From contig OX044365.1 in the NCBI GenBank assembly GCA_943846755.1, forward strand, positions 1,240,001 to 1,304,000: a stretch of DNA of 64,000 nt, read 5' to 3'. How positions within the stretch are numbered: position 1 is the first letter of the stretch; each line of letters begins with the position of its first letter. The translations under genes and the position numbers were made by a program. The notes under the pieces were generated by a model, which saw only the letters and a program-made list of their open reading frames with translations, was not told where the DNA came from and made no database searches. Origin of the DNA: UBA8752 sp002336475. Lineage in GTDB: Bacteria; Bacteroidota; Bacteroidia; Flavobacteriales_D; Sanyastnellaceae. Shown piece after piece: positions 9,314 to 16,935 of this stretch.

Positions 9314-9321
9314 CAAAAGTA
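9314..9321 (-). promoter_or_regulatory. -7 promoter element TACTTTTG, start-proximal
   Basis: Perfect match to TAnnTTTG, 4 nt before the phosphohexomutase ATG. A weak TTG lies 14 nt further upstream. The spacing implies a leaderless transcript. Confidence 0.6.
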
Positions 9322-9490
9322 ACCCTGCCTGACGCCAACGATTACGAAATAAGGAGCCGTTCCTACAGAATAGCCGCAGCGATTCCACATCTTTGGTCAT
9401 CTCTTGAAGGAAACGGAGTCAGTTGTTAAAAACACCTGAGTCGAAACAGGGTCCTTCACGACAACAGGAGCTTAGTTTTAGGGGAGATTG

Positions 9491-10909
9491 ATGCACGACG
9501 AAGAACTCAACGAACACGACTCGAAGGAGATGGCCGGTATCTTGGCCCGATACGAGGCCATGCTCGCTTCTGATACTTCTGTTTTTTTCGATTTAATGGA
9601 GCTCGAATCATTGATCGAGCACTACTTAAACTTGGGCAAAAGCCGCAGTGCGCAGCATGTACTGAAGTTTGCCAAAGGGCTCTACCCCGAGAGCCTCAAC
9701 CTCAAGCTGAGGGAGGCTCAAATGATGGCGGGATCCGGCAACTTTAAACGCGCGATCCCTCAGTTGCGCCAGCTCCTGGCGTTCGAGCCGACCAACGACG
9801 AGATTCACCTCACGCTGGCGACCCTCTATTCACAGATGTCGCAGCACCAGGAGGCCATTCACCATTACAGGCAAGCCTTGGACTTGGGGGACGCTGTGTA
9901 CCGCAGCGACCTCTACATCGACATTGCACTCGAATACGAGAACATTGGCCATTGGTCCCATGCCGTAGAAGTGCTCAACGAGGCGCTCTTGGACAACCCC
10001 GAGAATGAAACGGCCTTGCATGAGTTGGGTTTCTGCTTCGAATCCATGGGCATGAGCGAAGAGGCCATTGGTGTTTTCCAGTCGTTTGTGGACCGGCATC
10101 CATACAGCTGTCCTGGATGGTACAACCTTGGGAATGTCTTCCAGCGCACCGGCAAGTATCCCCGGGCCATTGAAGCCTACGAGTATGCCCTTGTAATCGA
10201 CGAAGGGTTCAGTCCTGCCTTGCTTCAAAAAGCGGCCGCACTGACCATGATGGAGGACTACCTCCAGGCCATGGAATGCTACCGAGAATCGATGTTGATG
10301 GATGCTCCGCAAGCCAATATTTACACCCTCATGGGGGAATGTCAAGAGCGCTTGGGCAACCTTTCTGAAGCAGAAGAATACTACTACTGCGCCTTGGACT
10401 TGGACACTGAATTCGCAGATGCCCATGTTGGTTTAGGTGTAGTCTCTGAGATGCGGAAAGACTGGACCTCCAGCCTGAAGCACTTTGAAAAGGCGATGGC
10501 ATTAGAGCCAGAAAACGTAGAGTACCATATCCTGCTCGGTGGCATCCTCAGAAAAATCGGGATGCACGATGAAGCGGGGCTCATTTATTCCAATGCCTTG
10601 CGGTTGGAGCCCGACAACCTTGAGGTCTTTCTTGAAGCTGCAGACAACCTGCAGAAAGACGACCGTCACGACGAGGCTCTGGCCTTATTGGACGGGGTGC
10701 CTCCGACTTCTGCCCATGACCCTTTGGTCGTATGCCGTAGGTTTGTGAGCTTATACAGTTTAGGTCAGACAAAGCACGCATACAGTTTGCTCGACCTTTC
10801 GCTGGAAAAGACACCTGACCTTTGCAACACGCTTGTTGAATTGTTCCCTGGCATCGCCCAAGATGCAGAATTCAGCTTACGTGTCTTGAATGCCCCAAAA
10901 AACCAATGA
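9491..10909 (+). CDS. Tetratricopeptide repeat protein
   Basis: 472 aa made almost entirely of TPR units, for example LHELGFCFESMG, GWYNLGNVFQRTG and HVGLGVVSEMRKD, about eleven to twelve helical hairpins. No signal peptide or membrane segment is visible, so it is likely a cytoplasmic scaffold. ATG 9491 is preferred over the TTG at 9488; GGGGAG precedes it. First gene of a packed operon; its stop overlaps the start of the ComA gene (ATGA). TPR genes are often found beside this ComA family in Bacteroidota, but the partner protein is unknown. Confidence 0.9.
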   Translation: MHDEELNEHDSKEMAGILARYEAMLASDTSVFFDLMELESLIEHYLNLGKSRSAQHVLKFAKGLYPESLNLKLREAQMMAGSGNFKRAIPQLRQLLAFEPTNDEIHLTLATLYSQMSQHQEAIHHYRQALDLGDAVYRSDLYIDIALEYENIGHWSHAVEVLNEALLDNPENETALHELGFCFESMGMSEEAIGVFQSFVDRHPYSCPGWYNLGNVFQRTGKYPRAIEAYEYALVIDEGFSPALLQKAAALTMMEDYLQAMECYRESMLMDAPQANIYTLMGECQERLGNLSEAEEYYYCALDLDTEFADAHVGLGVVSEMRKDWTSSLKHFEKAMALEPENVEYHILLGGILRKIGMHDEAGLIYSNALRLEPDNLEVFLEAADNLQKDDRHDEALALLDGVPPTSAHDPLVVCRRFVSLYSLGQTKHAYSLLDLSLEKTPDLCNTLVELFPGIAQDAEFSLRVLNAPKNQ

Positions 10910-11709
10910 ACTTTCCTCTTCCCCATATGCCTGAGCGTACGACACGTCCTCGGGCACATGGCATCACCATGGTCATGGACAAGGGCCTGAGTTTGCGTGA
11001 AGCCGAAGACTTGATTGCTGTTGCCGCAGATAAAGTGGACTTCCTCAAGTTGGGCTTCGGCACCAGTATGTTTACTCCCCACCTCAAAGAGAAAGTCAAA
11101 CTCTACCGAGATGCCGGGATGGACGTGTACTGCGGCGGAACCTTGTTCGAGGCCTTCTTGGTTCGAAACAACCTGGATGACTACCTCAAGTTCATCGATC
11201 AACATGGAATAGGCTGTCTCGAAATCAGTGACGGCTCCATGGTGATTGACCATGACTACAAGTGCGAGTTGATCCACCGGCTCAAAAAGGACTTCAAAGT
11301 GCTTTCCGAAGTGGGCTCCAAAGAAGAGGGCATTTTGATTTCTCCTGCCAAGTGGATTCGCATGATGCGGAACGAGTTGGATGCAGGCTCCTTTAAAGTC
11401 ATTGCGGAAGCGCGCGAAAGCGGCACCGTGGGCATCTACCGTCCCAATGGATCAGCGCACACGCAGCTCATCCGAAAGATCCTTTCCAAAGTCGATTTGA
11501 AAGACATCTTGTGGGAAGCGCCACAGAAGACCCAACAAGTCTGGTTCATCAAGCAGTTTGGCTCCAATGTGAACCTCGGTAACATTGGTCCTGCCGACCT
11601 GATTCCTCTGGAGTGCTTGCGTGTAGGCCTCCGTGGCGACACCTTCTTCCATTTCTTGCCTGAGGAGCTCAAGCAAGACGTTCTCCAACAGGAAATAGAA
11701 GAGTCGTGA
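10906..11709 (+). CDS. comA: Phosphosulfolactate synthase (ComA family)
   Basis: 267 aa TIM-barrel protein. The archaeal enzyme adds sulfite to phosphoenolpyruvate to give phosphosulfolactate, the first step to coenzyme M. Family-typical segments are visible: KLGFGTSMF, YCGGTLFEAF, CLEISDGSM, LSEVGSKE, VIAEARESG and the C-terminal FGSNVNLGNI. Bacteroidota lack coenzyme M, so the product more likely feeds another sulfonate; a link to sulfonolipids is only a guess. The gene overlaps its TPR neighbour by 4 bases and the rhodanese gene by 1 base, so they are co-translated. Confidence 0.88.
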   Translation: MNFPLPHMPERTTRPRAHGITMVMDKGLSLREAEDLIAVAADKVDFLKLGFGTSMFTPHLKEKVKLYRDAGMDVYCGGTLFEAFLVRNNLDDYLKFIDQHGIGCLEISDGSMVIDHDYKCELIHRLKKDFKVLSEVGSKEEGILISPAKWIRMMRNELDAGSFKVIAEARESGTVGIYRPNGSAHTQLIRKILSKVDLKDILWEAPQKTQQVWFIKQFGSNVNLGNIGPADLIPLECLRVGLRGDTFFHFLPEELKQDVLQQEIEES

Positions 11710-12026
11710 TGAAGGAGATCGACGTCCTGGAACTCAAGTCCTGGCGCGACAACAACACGGCCCACCAACTCGTGGACATCCGTGAAGTGTACGAATACGA
11801 AGCCGGTAATCTCGGTGGCGAACACATCCCCATGGGGGAAGTGCTCGACCGTCAATCGGAGCTGCGTCGTGACATTCCAGTCGTGCTGCAGTGCAGGTCG
11901 GGTGGCCGATCAGCCGCACTCCTGACCGCTCTCGAAGGCCACTTCCAAATGGACAACCTCTACAACCTCAAAGGAGGCGCCCAAGCTTGGTCCGATCACG
12001 TGGACGGCTCCGTAGAGGTGGCCTAA
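11709..12026 (+). CDS. Rhodanese-like domain protein (single domain)
   Basis: 105 aa from ATG 11709, whose A is the last base of the previous stop (TGATG). The active-site loop CRSGGRS carries the persulfide cysteine, and DIREVYEYEAGNLGGEHIP is the usual N-terminal motif. Such GlpE/PspE-type proteins move sulfane sulfur to acceptors. Its place directly after a phosphosulfolactate synthase, which uses sulfite, fits a role in sulfur handling, but that is inference. Confidence 0.92.
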   Translation: MKEIDVLELKSWRDNNTAHQLVDIREVYEYEAGNLGGEHIPMGEVLDRQSELRRDIPVVLQCRSGGRSAALLTALEGHFQMDNLYNLKGGAQAWSDHVDGSVEVA

Positions 12027-12028
12027 AG

Positions 12029-12997
12029 ATGGACGGTCAACGCGACGCCAAAGCCTGGCTTCGTCTCGGGTTACGGGGCATGGCCATGGGTGCTGCCGAC
12101 TTGGTGCCAGGAGTCAGCGGAGGCACCGTTGCCTTTATTGCGGGCATCTACGAAGAGCTGCTCGATACGCTGGGTGGCTTAGGCTTGGGCACCTTGCGCG
12201 ATCTGTTCAAAGAAGGCCCCTTGGTCACTTGGAAGCGCTACAACCTCGGTTTTCTGGCAGCCCTCGTTGTGGGCATCGGTGTGTCTGCAGTGCTGCTCGC
12301 AGGAGCGCTCCACCATTTGCTTGAACACCACCCTGTGTTGCTGTGGTCCTTTTTCTTCGGACTGGTAGCAGCGAGTGTGCCTTTCATGCTGCGCGACATT
12401 CCCCGAAGGGCTTTCGCGGGACCAGCCTTGGTGATGCTCTTGACTGGTGCCGTCATTGCTTGGTGGCTCACCGGGCTTCCGCCATTGATGCAAGGCCATC
12501 ATCCCGCCTTTCTTTTTGGTGCCGGGGCCATCGCGATTTGTGCCATGATCTTGCCGGGGATCAGCGGTTCGTTCATCCTGGTCATCCTTGGGGCCTATTC
12601 ATCGGTGATCGGCGCATTGAAGTCTTTCGATGTGGTGCGGATTGTTGCCTTTGCATCTGGTGCGCTTTCCGGGCTTCTCGGCTTTAGCAAAGGACTCGGA
12701 TGGATCTTCCGTCGTCACAGGGAACTCGCCATGGCGTTGCTCAGCGGTTTTCTCATCGGTTCGCTCCGCAAGCTCTGGCCCTGGAAGGAAAACCTTCAAC
12801 CCCTCTTTACCCACTCAGATGGGAGGGTGGAATACCTGCAGGCCAACATCTCACCGGGGATCCATGCAGACCCTCAGTGGGTGCTCGCCTTGGTTTCCAT
12901 GGCTGCTGGCGCCCTCTTGGTGACAGGTCTAGGCGCCCTATCTCGCCGCGACACCTCCCCGATACCAGACGCCACGTCGGCCGCACGACATGACTGA
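12029..12997 (+). CDS. DUF368 family polyprenyl-phosphate transporter (PopT type)
   Basis: 322 aa polytopic membrane protein. The signature GMAMGAADLVPGVSGGTVA is at the N-terminus and a second, related re-entrant motif, MILPGISGSFILVILGAY, lies near residue 175; eight or more hydrophobic segments are visible. DUF368 proteins are known to flip undecaprenyl phosphate back across the cytoplasmic membrane for reuse in wall and polysaccharide synthesis. Start ATG 12029 is 2 bases after the rhodanese stop; the longer upstream frame runs inside that gene and was rejected. It overlaps aroE by 8 bases. Confidence 0.92.
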   Translation: MDGQRDAKAWLRLGLRGMAMGAADLVPGVSGGTVAFIAGIYEELLDTLGGLGLGTLRDLFKEGPLVTWKRYNLGFLAALVVGIGVSAVLLAGALHHLLEHHPVLLWSFFFGLVAASVPFMLRDIPRRAFAGPALVMLLTGAVIAWWLTGLPPLMQGHHPAFLFGAGAIAICAMILPGISGSFILVILGAYSSVIGALKSFDVVRIVAFASGALSGLLGFSKGLGWIFRRHRELAMALLSGFLIGSLRKLWPWKENLQPLFTHSDGRVEYLQANISPGIHADPQWVLALVSMAAGALLVTGLGALSRRDTSPIPDATSAARHD

Positions 12998-13775
12998 TCC
13001 TCGCCGGCGGTTTGGATTGATTGGACACCCAGTGGGACACAGTTGGTCCGCGCGGTACTTCCAACAAAAGTGGGAAACCCAAGGCATTGACAATTGTGAA
13101 TACGGCCTCTACGACTTGGCATCGATTGAAGACATCGATGCCTTGTGGCAGAAGCCAGGATGGGCTGGAATGAATGTGACCCTGCCTTACAAGAAGTCCA
13201 TCCTTCCTTTTTTAGATGGATTGTCTCCCGCGGCTGAAGCCATAGGAGCTGTGAACACAGTGGCCTTTACCCCACAAGGACGCATTGGCCACAATACGGA
13301 TGCGGTGGGCTTCAAACGCTCCATTGCCCCTTTTCTAGAAGGGCACCACCAGAGGGCCCTCATTCTCGGAACGGGAGGGTCTGCAGCAGCCGTGCGCCAC
13401 GTTCTCGAAACCATTGGGCTTGATGTCTTTCACGCAAGCCGCAAGCCCCACGGCCAGAATATGGTGGGATACGGAGACATCAGTGCGGAAGGCATAAGGG
13501 CCACTCCACTTCTGGTCAATTGCACCCCGGTAGGGATGCACCCAGCAATAGGCCAACTGCCGCCTTTGTCCGACGCTGCCATGGGTGCCATCGGCCCCGA
13601 CCACTTGGTCATCGACTTGGTGTACAACCCTGCACAAACCCGCTTACTGGAGCAGGCTTCTTTATTAGGAGCCAGAACATTAGGGGGTCTATCGATGTTG
13701 CACCTTCAAGCGGAGGCCTCTTGGGAAATATGGGAGGCCGAAGCCCCCCATGAGCGCACTACAGTACCGACTTGA
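12990..13775 (+). CDS. aroE: Shikimate dehydrogenase (NADP+)
   Basis: 261 aa. Reduces 3-dehydroshikimate to shikimate in aromatic amino acid synthesis. Catalytic Lys68 lies in NVTLPYKKS and Asp104 in GHNTDAVGF. The substrate site GHPVGHSWS is at 12-20, the nucleotide loop GTGGSAAAV is near residue 126, and GGLSMLHLQA closes the C-terminus. A little shorter than E. coli AroE but complete. It overlaps DUF368 upstream by 8 bases and the next membrane protein by 26 bases, so translation is probably coupled. Confidence 0.95.
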   Translation: MTDPRRRFGLIGHPVGHSWSARYFQQKWETQGIDNCEYGLYDLASIEDIDALWQKPGWAGMNVTLPYKKSILPFLDGLSPAAEAIGAVNTVAFTPQGRIGHNTDAVGFKRSIAPFLEGHHQRALILGTGGSAAAVRHVLETIGLDVFHASRKPHGQNMVGYGDISAEGIRATPLLVNCTPVGMHPAIGQLPPLSDAAMGAIGPDHLVIDLVYNPAQTRLLEQASLLGARTLGGLSMLHLQAEASWEIWEAEAPHERTTVPT

Positions 13776-14676
13776 CCGCCTCGCGGAAATCATCCTCAGT
13801 CCCGCTACCAAAAAAGTGGTGGAACACACACTGGTGCGCATCGCGCTCGTCTTGTTCTTTCTGCACCTGCTGATCTTTGGAATCCATGAAGCCGGGTGGC
13901 TTCCCTTTCCAATGCCGGAAAGCCTGTTTGGCCACCCGCTGCATGTGCTCTACACCCCATTCTCGGCCATCCTTGTGGCGGAAGTCTACCTGCTGGTGTA
14001 CCACCTCCCTTCCTCCTTTGCACGTTCGATGGGCAAGCAACTTGAAATCGTCTCTTTGATCGAAATCCGTTCGGTGTTTAAGGACCTGTCGGTGCTCCAA
14101 GAAGCCGATGGTACAGTGGTGATATGGCCGTGGAATGACCCCTTCTTTCCCCACATTGTGGGGGCCGTACTGCTGGGGGCTTCTCTGGTGGCATTTTATC
14201 GGATTTTACCCCGGCGCATGGCACGACTCGAAGAGAACGACTTGGCGCGGTTCATCAGATTAAAGCGTCATGTTGCGGCCCTTTTGGGGGTGGCTTTAGC
14301 GTTGATTGCATTGTGGAGTTTCGGTCAGTGGTTTTTAGAAATGGTGCAACACGCCCAAGGCGTTACGGGTCCCCTCCTTGACCCCAATGCCATTTTCTAT
14401 CATGACTTCTTCACGGTGTTGATTTTTGTGGATGTCATTTTGCTGGTCACCTCCTTGCGTTACCTATCGAACTATGGTCTCATTTTGAGGAATTCGGGCT
14501 TCGTGGTGTCCACCATCATTTTGAGGTTGTCCTTTGGCATGGATGGTTGGGGGGCCGTGGCGCATGAGGTCTTGGCGGCATTGCTGGCCCTGCTGCTGCT
14601 CCTGCTCCAAGCGGGGCTTCAGTCGGGTCACCGCAGGTTCGGGCCAGAGAAAGTCCGCATTTCCGCCTCGGAATAG
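13750..14676 (+). CDS. Integral membrane protein of unknown function
   Basis: 308 aa with about seven hydrophobic segments (near residues 30-46, 70-86, 137-154, 176-192, 220-240, 251-265 and 272-288). A conserved-looking cytoplasmic stretch, KQLEIVSLIEIRSVFKDLS, lies between the second and third. No catalytic motif recognised. The 26-base overlap with aroE places it in the operon. It could be a transporter, channel or membrane scaffold; nothing in the sequence decides. Confidence 0.8.
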   Translation: MSALQYRLDRLAEIILSPATKKVVEHTLVRIALVLFFLHLLIFGIHEAGWLPFPMPESLFGHPLHVLYTPFSAILVAEVYLLVYHLPSSFARSMGKQLEIVSLIEIRSVFKDLSVLQEADGTVVIWPWNDPFFPHIVGAVLLGASLVAFYRILPRRMARLEENDLARFIRLKRHVAALLGVALALIALWSFGQWFLEMVQHAQGVTGPLLDPNAIFYHDFFTVLIFVDVILLVTSLRYLSNYGLILRNSGFVVSTIILRLSFGMDGWGAVAHEVLAALLALLLLLLQAGLQSGHRRFGPEKVRISASE

Positions 14677-14711
14677 CCCATTATTCGCCCCGGGTTGCGA
14701 ATTTCCCCTCC

Positions 14712-15530
14712 ATGAAAGCGCCCCTCTCCCCCACAGAACAGCCTGGACCATGGGACCAGTTGGAATCCATGACGGCTGTGGAAATCGCTGCCGCCATGTC
14801 GGCCTGTGACAGGGAAGCCGCGAAAGCAGTTGAGGCCCTGTCTGCGGAAATTGGCACCGCCATAGGCCGTGCTTCAGGCCTGGTCGCCAAGGGTGGGCGT
14901 GTCTTCTATCTCGGTGCGGGCACCAGCGGACGTTTGGGCGTACTTGACGCCAGTGAAATACCGCCCACATTTGGCGTGGAGGGCGTTTTTATCGGGTTGA
15001 TTGCGGGGGGAGACGGCGCCATTCGAAAAGCCGTTGAAGGTGCCGAGGACGATGCAGAGGGAGGCGTCCGGGATTTGGAGCGGCATGGCGCAAACGCAGG
15101 AGATGTGGTGGTGGGCATTGCCGCCAGTGGCAGAACACCTTATGTGGTTGGAGCCATGAAGTGGGCATCCGAACACGGCATCACGACCATCGGCATCACT
15201 TCGAACCCCGATGGCGCTTTGGCCGGTTCGGTATCCATTCCACTTGTCGCCAGGACAGGTCCAGAATTTGTCACCGGAAGCACCCGCCTCAAAGCTGGTA
15301 CAGCGCAAAAACTCATCTTAAACCAATTCTCCACCGGGATCATGATCCAATGCGGACATGTCCAAGGCAACAGAATGGTGGACATGAAACTTGCCAACGA
15401 TAAACTCGTAGACCGCGGAGGAAGAATGGTGGCCGAAGCGCTGGACATCCCCATGGACCGCGCCCTGCAATTGCTGACCGAATTCGGCTCTGTCAGAAAA
15501 GCCATCGATAATTTTAACGCTCAGAATTAA
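14712..15530 (+). CDS. murQ: N-acetylmuramic acid 6-phosphate etherase
   Basis: 272 aa SIS-domain enzyme that cleaves the lactyl ether of MurNAc-6-P to GlcNAc-6-P and D-lactate in peptidoglycan recycling. The SIS signature GAGTSGRLGVLDASE includes the probable catalytic Glu82. GPEFVTGSTRLKAGTAQK at 183-200 is the MurQ family signature. It is somewhat shorter than the E. coli enzyme (298 aa) at the N-terminus. No anmK or murP is adjacent, so the source of MurNAc-6-P is not shown here. It sits in the operon with the polyprenyl-phosphate transporter, another wall-recycling function. Confidence 0.94.
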   Translation: MKAPLSPTEQPGPWDQLESMTAVEIAAAMSACDREAAKAVEALSAEIGTAIGRASGLVAKGGRVFYLGAGTSGRLGVLDASEIPPTFGVEGVFIGLIAGGDGAIRKAVEGAEDDAEGGVRDLERHGANAGDVVVGIAASGRTPYVVGAMKWASEHGITTIGITSNPDGALAGSVSIPLVARTGPEFVTGSTRLKAGTAQKLILNQFSTGIMIQCGHVQGNRMVDMKLANDKLVDRGGRMVAEALDIPMDRALQLLTEFGSVRKAIDNFNAQN

Positions 15531-15538
15531 CGCCGGAC

Positions 15539-16120
15539 ATGCACGACATCGAGCCCTTTTACAATTGGCGCAACTTCTACGTGGCCAGTGACGATGAGCG
15601 TTCGCCTTTTTACGACCGCCAATACAGCGAAACGCACTACACCGAGCGGATTTACAACCACTTCATTCATCCGCAGTGGGACAACATCGGCAGTTCAACC
15701 CTATTTGCCAAAATCCTCTTCACCGACTACGAAGAAGGGTTCACCATCATTGAGTTTATCGGCGAATGGAACGACACCCTGTTCAACGATGTGATGAACC
15801 TCAAACGGAACGTGATTGAGACCCTCCAGGGCGAGGGCATTGGGCGCTTTATTCTGATCGGAGAGAACATCCTCAACTTTCACTCCGGAGACGACTGCTA
15901 CTACGAAGAGTGGTTTGATGAAGTGACCGACTCAGATGGTTGGATTGCCCTGCTCAATTTTCGAGAGCATGTTACAGAAGAGCTCGCCGACGCTGATTTG
16001 GACCAATATTTTGTGATGGGAGGCGAGCTTCAGGAAATGGGTTGGCGCACTTTTAGCCCCCCTCAATTGTACCGGAAGATCGACGATTGTGTGATGCACC
16101 GCATCGGACAAATAAGCTGA
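15539..16120 (+). CDS. Conserved-looking protein of unknown function (193 aa)
   Basis: An acidic, aromatic-rich soluble protein without signal peptide: FYNWRNFYVASDDERSPFY at the start, then a mixed alpha/beta domain with IGRFILIGENILNFH in the middle. It starts 8 bases after murQ and ends the operon. No catalytic motif recognised. Protein-like composition and tight linkage support a real gene. Confidence 0.8.
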   Translation: MHDIEPFYNWRNFYVASDDERSPFYDRQYSETHYTERIYNHFIHPQWDNIGSSTLFAKILFTDYEEGFTIIEFIGEWNDTLFNDVMNLKRNVIETLQGEGIGRFILIGENILNFHSGDDCYYEEWFDEVTDSDGWIALLNFREHVTEELADADLDQYFVMGGELQEMGWRTFSPPQLYRKIDDCVMHRIGQIS

Positions 16121-16130
16121 TGGCGGACCG

Positions 16131-16865
16131 TCAGTCTCTTGCTTTGGACATCACGTACAACATCTCCCGGGCAATCTGAGCGCAACGCTCATCGTACGTG
16201 TCTTTTTCTTCCGGCGTCCCATCGCTGACTTTGGGGTCCACATAGGGCGTGGAGAAGCGCATGGAAGAGCCGAAGACAACGGGACATCCTTTATCGGCCT
16301 GTGCGCAGGTCATGACCGCGGCAAAGCCAGAGGTCGGATTGGCATCCCCATCGCTGTACTTCTTGGAGAAGCAGATCATCGGGTCCCGATCAGCAGCGTA
16401 GTGAACGGCATACTTGGGATTGTCGCTGATGGCCGCGGGGTGAATGTCCAAACCTGCGCGCCGAAGTGCCCCGACTGCACGCTCATTAAAAGCCGTTGAC
16501 TCGGTGCCTCCGCTGTACGTTTGAACCAGCGAATCCAACCCAAAATGGTGGGCTGCGACCTGAGCCCAGACCTGCCCAAAATGGCTTCTGCGGCTGTTGT
16601 GGGTGCAGATGAAATTGAGCTTGGCTACACCGGTGTCCTGCGCAGACTTCACAAATTCGGCCAGGGCTTCGAGCTCTGTGGCACGCTCCAACGGGATGTC
16701 TTTAAACTCGGCTTCTCTGTCACCGATATACCGCGCCAGCGGTGCCCATACATCTTGGTTTGACATCTCCTTGTTGTTCGCAGCGCTGCTCTGATCTGGT
16801 GTTACTTCACATCCCACCAAAGTCGAGATCAACACCGCAATGGCTGCCATTCGCATCATGTACAT
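16131..16865 (-). CDS. Low-molecular-weight phosphatase/arsenate reductase-like protein, predicted lipoprotein
   Basis: 244 aa. The P-loop CTHNSRRS (C-x5-R, at about residues 87-94) is that of LMW protein-tyrosine phosphatases and related arsenate reductases. The unusual part is the N-terminus: MYMMRMAAIAVLISTLVGC is a good lipoprotein signal with a TLVGC lipobox, which would put a normally cytoplasmic thiol phosphatase on the outside. A later start at an internal Met (MSNQDVW, about residue 35) would give the ordinary cytosolic form. A perfect TAATTTTG element lies 4 nt before the first ATG and favours the long form. Additional cysteines (MTCAQADKGC) lie in the C-terminal half. Confidence 0.82.
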   Translation of the reverse strand: MYMMRMAAIAVLISTLVGCEVTPDQSSAANNKEMSNQDVWAPLARYIGDREAEFKDIPLERATELEALAEFVKSAQDTGVAKLNFICTHNSRRSHFGQVWAQVAAHHFGLDSLVQTYSGGTESTAFNERAVGALRRAGLDIHPAAISDNPKYAVHYAADRDPMICFSKKYSDGDANPTSGFAAVMTCAQADKGCPVVFGSSMRFSTPYVDPKVSDGTPEEKDTYDERCAQIAREMLYVMSKARD

Positions 16866-16869
16866 GCTC

Positions 16870-16877
16870 CAAAATTA
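16870..16877 (-). promoter_or_regulatory. -7 promoter element TAATTTTG, start-proximal
   Basis: Perfect TAnnTTTG match, 4 nt before the ATG of the phosphatase-like lipoprotein gene. It is placed back to back with the element of the divergent mnmD gene. Confidence 0.6.
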
Positions 16878-16923
16878 CGCGGGTGGTCCTGGATTTCATC
16901 ATACCTGAACATCAAGCTGAAGT

Positions 16924-16931
16924 TAACTTCG
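16924..16931 (+). promoter_or_regulatory. Candidate -7 promoter element TAACTTCG, start-proximal
   Basis: One mismatch to TAnnTTTG, 4 nt before the mnmD-Nudix ATG, the same spacing as for the phosphohexomutase and phosphatase genes. Confidence 0.5.
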
Positions 16932-16935
16932 AAAC

